Assembly: GCA_016490735.1 (NCBI GenBank)
Contig: JAEMWC010000748.1
Span: forward strand, 365,001-429,000
DNA: 64,000 nucleotides
Reading direction: 5' to 3'
Origin: Pachyseris speciosa
Lineage: Eukaryota; Cnidaria; Anthozoa; Scleractinia; Pachyseridae
Shown: positions 57,961-64,000 of the stretch, piece after piece
How the letters are laid out: each line of letters begins with the position of its first letter
Numbering within the stretch: position 1 is the first letter of the stretch
Made by a program: the position numbers and the translations under genes
The notes under the pieces: model-generated
Database searches by the model: none
Seen by the model: only the letters and a program-made list of their open reading frames with translations
What the model was told of the DNA's origin: nothing

Positions 57961-59009
57961 TGTCTGTCAGCAGACCACTGTCTTCACGCCATACATTGTC
58001 ATTATTATCACAGTTACAACCACTACTGGGGTTTGCACATGAGTTGGTCATCCCACATGCGCACTTACCACTAACAGATGCTCCACCCCAGTACGTCATC
58101 TTAGTAGAATCACGTGACACCCACCATCCGTGTGCACGGTATGGACTGTAGAGCAAAACCGAATGATAACACTCATACTTGATGGACTGTTGACAGTGTG
58201 AAGAGACTCTGGTGAGACTCGCCAGCTGAGACAGACTCGCTCCTGTGTAATGAATGTCACGTGAGTAGCTACCTCGACCGCCCCAACTTTGGCCATTATA
58301 CACGTAGGTTCTGGTTTCACTGTCGTGACTAATGACTATCACGCCAACACCATTCTTGTCTGTCATGTCGCAGTACACTGTAAATGGTGCTAGACCTCCT
58401 GTGCCATCCGGATCAATGATGTAATTTCCGCTTACACTGCTGACGTATTTCCTTATCACTGAACAGGAATTAGCAATTGGACGATGATTTTGACTCTAGC
58501 TTGTATTGTTGTTAGTCCATTAGCCGCAGTACATGTGTAAGATCCTTCGTGTGATTTCTTGATTTTTTGAAGAAGCAGTGTTTCGTTCGATAAAACGTGA
58601 GAGTCCACAGGAAGTGAAGATTGTCCATCCTTTGTCCAAGTGATTGTAGTTCTTAGGTCACTCTGGGCGACACACGGTAAACGGACAGTTGAACCAATCA
58701 CAGGAGTCACCTCTTGAGGAGGACGCACTTTGAACCGCAGAGGTAAAAATATCATGAGTTGAACCAAACTTGTTGTTGATCCTAGAATATTCTCTGCTTT
58801 GCAAATGTGTGTTCCCCTGTCTTTCTTTGTCACATTGTAGATGGTCAGGTTTCCTTTCATCACCTTAGTTCTTCCTTTCGGCAAGCTACCAACTGATTTA
58901 GACCACGTGATACTAGGCTGCGGTTGACCAGTGACATTGCAGGCGATGGTGACCGTTTGTTCCTTCTCTGCCAGCAGTGCTTTGGATGACAGAAAAATCT
59001 GAGGAGTAA
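57861..59009 (-). pseudogene. Copy E exon 3: Ig2, Ig3, fibrinogen-like domain
   Basis: Ig2 (ITWSKSVGSLPKGRTK), Ig3 (ITWTKDGQSSLPVD, HEGSYTCTAAN) and the fibrinogen-like motifs are recognisable. They are split by a 4-base deletion near 58470 and a 1-base deletion near 57928; the acceptor is mutated. Confidence 0.85.
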
Positions 59010-59285
59010 CGGTTAAAAAATTTACAAAACAACTACTGTATACCGAAATCGAGATAGGATTCATGCACAAAATGTACGAACGCGCAAATGCCGTGAAAAT
59101 TAAAAACAAACAGCAGGATTTCAATCATTTGCATTTTAGTCCCTCTACCAGTTGCCACAGTGATCATATTGCAGTTACCAACAATGTAAAACAAACCCTG
59201 GAAAAGCCAATATCAAGAAGAAATGACGAGTAAGAAAGAGGGCTTTGGAAAAGACCGAAAAGAAAAACGCAAAGTTACAACTTAC

Positions 59286-59960
59286 ACTGAATAGTAAGTT
59301 TAGCTGAGGCGTTGACGCTTCCCAACAAGTTTTCAGCTTTGCAGCTGTATACTCCCTCGTCTCCAGGTCGAACATCATTCACTATCAGAGCGCCACTGGG
59401 TTCAATCACGTGACGTCCAGCCGGAAGCGTTGAATTCAGCTTAGGCCACGTGACCTTTGGAGGTGGATTACCATCAGCTGTACATTTCAAGATGGCTGTT
59501 TGACTTTCATTGACTGTGGTTCTAACAGGACTCTGCAACACAGAAGGAGCCGAGATGGACTGGCCCGGCTCACCTTTGGCGCCTTTCATCCCCGGTGGGC
59601 CTGTAGGTCCCTGGAGACCAGGTTCACCCGGCACTCCGAGATCCCCTTTTATGCCTATTGGTCCTTGAAGACCCATTGGTCCATGTTTCCCTGGAGGTCC
59701 TTCTGGTCCCCGTCTCCCTTGGGGCCCTTGTTTCCCAGGGGAACCAGATCTCCCTCGCGTCCCGGGTCTCCCCCTTCGTCCTTCGTTACCTTTTGGTCCT
59801 GCGCGGCACAGCGTTTCATCTTGAGCACAAATTTGGTTTTCTAGCAAACGAAGTTCTTGTTTGATCAGCAGTTTGACTTCAGAAGCTGTTTCGAATGATT
59901 TCTGTGGCTGTGAATCATCGGGTGAGGCTCGTCTTTTCCTAAACCATATGTCTCCATGAC
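59286..59960 (-). CDS. Copy E exon 2: basic site, collagen, Ig1
   Basis: Fully open and the same 675-nt length as in C and [17 protein letters not shown], stem with QICAQDETLC, Gly-X-Y triplets ([19 protein letters not shown] onward), Ig1. Confidence 0.85.
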
Positions 59961-60199
59961 CTTGAAAATTAAATAGAGGGTTTAAAAAAAGCGCATATTG
60001 TAAATAGAGCCAAGGTGTAATTTGAGAGCCAAAACCCTCCGAGTTCTTGTTAATAAGAGGACGACTGAAAATTTGAAGAACCTTAGAAATAACCAAATGT
60101 TAAAAATGTTAAAAGCCAAAAAAGAACTTAAGACATACAGGAATCTGACCATTAAATTGTAAATATCTTGAAAATGCCAAGAACAAGAAGAAAACTTAC

Positions 60200-60316
60200 T
60201 TCCTGTATCGCGCGAGTGACCTTCAGTGTTTGTGTCTTCATCGCGTTTCCATCTTGTGTAATTCTGCTGTACTTTGCGGAGTATTTTTGTCTCTAGCTGA
60301 TTGCAGGATTGTAGGA
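60200..60316 (-). pseudogene. Copy E exon 1 remnant
   Basis: Only the stalk part [20 protein letters not shown] to the donor remains. Immediately upstream the frame continues in tyrosine-recombinase-like sequence, so the TM anchor is gone. Confidence 0.8.
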
Positions 60317-60508
60317 GGGGGCTGGAGGGGCCCACTAATCCATGCATGAGGGCAAAGGTGAGGAAGTGTTTGACACCAACTTGATAGGTGCGTCGGGTTG
60401 AAGGGGCCAGGGAAGCGTGAAAGTATCGCTGCACGGAACCTTTCAGATGTTCATCGCTGATGGAGGGATGGAGGAGGCTGTGGGAGAGGCTGAGGGGGCC
60501 AGGGTACG
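60317..60508 (-). mobile_element. DIRS-type tyrosine recombinase fragment
   Basis: The minus strand encodes MQRYFHASLAPSTRRTYQVG then VKHFLTFALMHGLVG. This is the N-terminal core-binding region (SxxSTRRTYxxGxxxF) typical of tyrosine recombinases of DIRS/Ngaro retroelements. It is fused in frame to the copy E stalk. Confidence 0.65.
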
Positions 60509-60910
60509 GAAGAAGAAGAAGAACAGAAGCTGGTATTTACATTTCTCCTTTAATTGAACTAGATCACAGATATAGGACGGCGCAAGTTGATATATTGCTT
60601 TAAATGTTAAAACTAAGATTTTAAACTCGATACGATAGGTAACGGGTAGCCAATGCAAAGAAAATAAGACGGGTGTAAAATGATTAAACCTTGGTGTTGA
60701 GCATACGAGCCGGGCAGCACTATTTTGAATGCGTTGTAACTTACTCAAGTGTACTGCGGGAACTTTATAAAAAAAGACTATTACAGTAATCTAAGCGGCC
60801 TATAACAATGGAGTGAACAAGCGTTTGTGTGGCATCATTGGTTAGGTACTTTCTGATCCGCCTTATATTGTAAATATGACTGGAAAAGACGCAGCTTTAC
60901 ATGTTATTAA

Positions 60911-61562
60911 GGGGGGACTAACTTAACTACAGATTTAGTGTCGTTGCCAAGGGATTTTTACGGATTGTATTTTTAAAACACGGTTTTTCGGTGTTTTTGC
61001 CACTATATTGGTGAAACGTGGGAAGAGGTGAATATGTAAAATTTATAAATTGTTATTGCGCATGCGCAACTTGCCTCAGGCCCTAACCGCGTTTTAGAGA
61101 GAAAAATCCCTAAAACTTGGAGTAAATTATGCGAAGTTCCGATTTTTTTTGCCAATCGGAGATATTCCAGCCTTCTTTACAAGCCTACGTAAGCAATTGT
61201 TGTTAACGTACATAACTGCAATGATAATGACGAAATGGTATGAATTTGCGTGCTTATGACGTCATAAATCTAACAAAAGCTCGAATTTCCAAAAATCGAT
61301 ACGTAGAGTTTTGCACCTTGGCGATCGTTAACCACTGGCACCATTTTCGAGAAGTGTACGCCACTCGAGTTTTAGGCCTTTTTCTGTTCTGGTCACGTGA
61401 CTTACCAAATATGGTTGTGACTCGAAAATCTTGTAAAACTTTTTGATTGTAAATACATAGCCAAGAAGCTTGCCTGTGCAAGTTAGGGTTTCCAAGATAT
61501 GAGGGTTGGGAACTTTCCATAGCAACAATGTAAGCTAATTTTGTAGTTAAGTTAGTCCCCCC
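60911..61562. mobile_element. TTAA-flanked MITE inside the LINE
   Basis: 652 bp with 20-bp perfect inverted ends GGGGGGACTAACTTAACTAC and TTAA duplicated outside (60907-60910, 61563-61566). PiggyBac-like target. Non-coding. Confidence 0.88.
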
Positions 61563-62104
61563 TTAATGTGTGGTATCATACTCATGTTCTGGTCAAAGCA
61601 TGATCCCAAGTTCGTAACTGAAGTTACGGGAGCTATAATGCTCTCACCAACACTAAGACCATCAATGTTCACTTTAGCCAGTTGCTGTCTTGTGCCTATA
61701 ATCATCAACTCCGTCTTACTATCATTCAGGCGTAGTTTGTCCTTGATCATCCACGATCGAATAGCCTGTATGCAATGCTCCATTGCCTCCAATGCGTCGT
61801 TTTGCGAACAAGCTGAGTCAGCATTGAATGATAGATACAGCTGAGTATCGTCTGCGTATGCATGCGATTGTGGTAGATAGTTCTTAATAACCTCAAAAAG
61901 CTTACTCGCATACATAGTAAACAGCAGTGGACCTAGGCATAATCCTTGAGGAACACCGCATTGCAAATTGAACTTCTTCGATAAATTTTGGTCAAAAGAC
62001 ACGCGCTGCGATCTGTTGAGAAGGTAAGATATAAACCACTGCAATGCCGATCCCCTGACTCCAAAGCTCGTACTGAGGCGATTCAATAACACTCCATGGT
62101 CCAC
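61547..62104 (-). pseudogene. CR1/L2-like reverse transcriptase fragment
   Basis: A 185-codon open stretch with the catalytic YADD and the GVPQG motif in which S is replaced (GVPQGLCLGPLLF). Truncated upstream at the DIRS junction and downstream by the MITE at 61562. Confidence 0.8.
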
Positions 62105-62737
62105 TTAATGTCCTTACGGAAACCTGAATTAAGGCGAGTGTGCCAGTGGGGAAACTTGATACCCTTGCTGAAGGGGCGGCCAGAAGCAATAACTTTACAA
62201 GCGAATTGAAGGGTGCCAATCAGGGACTGGAGCTCGTGTAAGGTAGCAGATTTCCTATTAGCCCAGTGACCGAGGGCTTCCTGAATGCGGGTGAGTTTAT
62301 CTACCGGGAGACGGGCTTCCATTTTAGTGGGATCTAATAGGATACTCATAAATTCAAGGCATGTACATGCAGGGAAGGTTTTCCCAGGAGCTATGGGGAT
62401 ATTCAGATCTGTAAAAAGGTGCAAAATTTGGCATAGAGCAGTCATGCATTTAGATCGGGGAGGGGAAGTAGCGAAAAAGAAATCATCTAGTATGTGAATA
62501 ACCTTAAAATAGTAAGTTTAGTTCGAATGATCCACTCAATTCATCAAAAAGAAAGGGGGGTGACCTAAGACCGAATGGGAGGACCATATCGAAGAAAAAT
62601 AGAGCCCCTCCCATTACATACCCAGGAGTTCCCAATCTGAGGGATGGACAGGAACATTGCGAAATGCTGATTTTATATCAAGTTTGGACATAAAGCATCC
62701 TGGCCCGAGATCCTGAAGTATGGCAATTGCATGGTCC
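62105..62737 (-). mobile_element. DIRS-type reverse transcriptase fragment
   Basis: The minus-strand frame 62445-62105 reads LNIPIAPGKTFPACTCLEFM, ILLDPTKMEARLPVDKLTRI and TLHELQSLIGTLQFACKVIA. The order PxxxKTxxPxxxLxFxGIxLD followed by LQSLxGxLxFACxV is characteristic of DIRS/Ngaro RT-RNase H. Upstream (62500-62737) further frames show a KLDIKSAFRN-like RT motif in broken form. Confidence 0.75.
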
Positions 62738-63099
62738 ACTTGTTACGCTGCCTTTTCTTACGAAATCTTGTAGCTTCTCGAGGAAGAGAAGCACAAAGCT
62801 TCATCGCAATATTTTACAAAACTACGTCTAGCTTGTCATAAAGCTCCTTTTAATCAGCCCTCAGGTTTTGTGTTGGAAACTAATTTGCTGGTTAACAGAA
62901 ATGTTCTGTTTAAGGGATGTCATTTCACTGATGATACTAAAGCGTTTTAGTGTATACCACACAAGTGAACAGTTCTTTTCGCGCGCTCTGATTGGTTAAC
63001 TCGGTGGTGATTAGCAAGTACTATTCACATCCGAGCAGCTGACGCGCGAGATTTTACAATTTCCGACCGCTTGTTGGTATATTGTCACACATAACCGCC

Positions 63100-63208
63100 G
63101 CCCGGTTAGCTCAGTGGTAGAGCACCGGACTACTGTGTGGGAGGTCGCGGGTTCAAAACCCGGCCGGACCAACACTCAGGGTCTTTCAATAATTGAGGAG
63201 AAAGTGCT

Positions 63209-63246
<38 letters not shown>

Positions 63247-63546
63247 GATAAACCGTAGGTCCCGTCTCACAACACTTGTTCCTAATAATCTGTGGAACGT
63301 TAAAGAACCCACACACTGTTCAAAAAGAGTGGGGGACGTAGTTCCCGGTGCGGTGGTCTACCTTTCATCTGTCTTGACATTCATGTGTGGGTTCGGTGGG
63401 TGGGTGAGATCAAATATGGACTGATAGCGGCTACCAGAGGCGCATTTACTTGCTGACGTCCGATCTCACCCTAGAGTAGAATTGTAAACCGCCATGAAAC
63501 TATGTGATGTGTGCGGTATATAAATCCATTACCATTACCATTACAT
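63100..63546 (+). mobile_element. tRNA-derived SINE, copy 2
   Basis: Same element as 57076-57541, duplicated with the segment. It lacks 18 bases after the tRNA-like head. Confidence 0.75.
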
Positions 63547-63866
63547 AAAGTAACGTTTTGGTTCGCTAATTATTCAGTTTGTATGGTATATACTAAAACA
63601 ATTAATCACCTTAGTGTCGGTGAAAGTGGTGGATATTTATCTCCACTTCGGTGAATAATTGTTAATTATTGAGGAGAAGTGGAATCAGGTGCGGGATTCA
63701 AAATCCATATTGATAGTTTGGAAGTGACTGGGTTTACCTTGCTGTAAATAATTAATGACTATTGATTGTTGTTATCATCACCATCGTCGTCATCGTCAGG
63801 TTAAAAGATTCAATTTTCTGTAACTTACATTATCCTATACTTGGGCGTTATGTTGCATCTACAGTG

Positions 63867-64000
63867 TTATGCTATGCCATAGCACTTCAGTTTACCAAGT
63901 GTGTGGTAGCCTTTTTCGCTCCTACCAGTGTCTCCAAACCTGAGCTGTTTGACTGGTAGACGTGTCTTGTCTGTCAGCAGACCACTGTCTTCACGCCATA
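63867..64000 (-). CDS. CniFL-like copy F, 3' end (continues beyond window)
   Basis: The last about 45 codons of exon 3 of the next array copy: motif [20 protein letters not shown] with GDTG and the ending KCYGIA, stop TAA at 63867-63869. Unlike copy E, the TTTGGAGACACTGG stretch is complete here, so the C-terminus is in frame. The rest lies to the right of the window. Confidence 0.85.
   Translation of the reverse strand, partial: WREDSGLLTDKTRLPVKQLRFGDTGRSEKGYHTLGKLKCYGIA

Larger units (their letters stand above)
57861..60316 (-). pseudogene. CniFL-like copy E (pseudogene)
   Basis: Exon 1 remnant 60316-60200, exon 2 59960-59286, exon 3 59009-57861. Exon 2 is intact (675 nt, RKRR site, collagen, Ig1 with VTWPKLNSTLPAGRH). 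Lesions: exon 1 has lost the tail and TM part, replaced by DIRS-type sequence; the exon 3 acceptor is CCG where other copies have CAG; a net 4-base deletion at about 58470 shifts the frame between Ig3 and the fibrinogen-like domain; and one base is missing near 57928, changing the C-terminus. Confidence 0.88.
60509..62104 (-). mobile_element. CR1/L2-like LINE fragment interrupted by a MITE
   Basis: The minus strand encodes RT with VDHGVLLNRLSTSFGVRG, CGVPQGLCLGPLLF and AYADDTQLYLSF (61547-62104). After the MITE it resumes near 60905 and ends with KLQRIQNSAARLV, LFSLHWLPVTYRIEFKILVL and SYICDLV (about 60530-60750). This is the typical C-terminal order of CR1/L2-type LINEs. Frameshifts lie between the pieces. 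Confidence 0.8.
62738..64000. repeat. Segmental duplication, right copy
   Basis: Matches 56724-57960 and continues to the window edge. The offset is 6006-6024 bases. Confidence 0.9.

Overview
The window is nuclear DNA of an anthozoan cnidarian, most likely a stony coral. Genes are split by GT-AG introns, the sequence is AT-rich, and it is densely packed with cnidarian-type repeats: tRNA-derived SINEs, Penelope-like, DIRS, L1/Tx1-like and CR1-like retroelements, and many short terminal-inverted-repeat elements. No bacterial operons, CRISPR arrays or intact rRNA/tRNA genes were seen.

The backbone is a head-to-tail array on the minus strand of one gene family. Five copies are complete or nearly so (A 4232-9248, B 22182-25140, C 28452-33546, D 42904-45606, E 57861-60316) and a sixth (F, from 63867) runs off the right edge. 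Each has three exons joined by phase-1 introns. Exon 1 encodes a cytoplasmic tail, a transmembrane anchor and a stalk. Exon 2 encodes a furin-type basic site, a short helical segment, about 27 Gly-X-Y collagen triplets and Ig1. Exon 3 encodes Ig2, Ig3 and a fibrinogen-like/CNTNAP-like C-terminal domain. This collagen-Ig-fibrinogen architecture matches the cnidarian ficolin-like (CniFL) proteins proposed as lectin-type pattern recognition molecules. By direct reading only D is fully open (722 codons). C has one nonsense codon; A has two 1-base frameshifts plus a duplicated exon piece; B has several stops and frameshifts; E has lost its transmembrane part, a splice acceptor and reading frame. 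The array therefore looks like a birth-and-death cluster in which one member in view is intact.

Between the copies, plus-strand exons at 10485-13516 encode part of an ERCC6L2-like SNF2 helicase with two in-frame stops (a pseudogene fragment). A possible further exon of the same type lies at 50841-50995, and an unidentified Lys/Ser-rich coding exon lies on the minus strand at 51298-51643. A Gypsy-type LTR retrotransposon with 171-bp LTRs differing at one base fills 15318-20912. L1/Tx1-like LINEs lie at 1370-3633 (with a 15-bp target duplication) and 38824-41337.

Region 34.1-38.4 kb is unusual: a run of (TA)n arrays alternates with two Penelope-like GIY-YIG fragments and a TIR element. It contains three hammerhead-ribozyme-like motifs, one of them with a full consensus core and three perfect stems, plus a truncated fourth inside a 158-bp inverted repeat. 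At 60.3-62.7 kb a DIRS-type element is split by a CR1-like LINE, which is itself split by a TTAA-flanked MITE. The stretch 56724-57960 is repeated at 62738-64000, showing that copies E and F arose by a duplication with a unit of about 6 kb.
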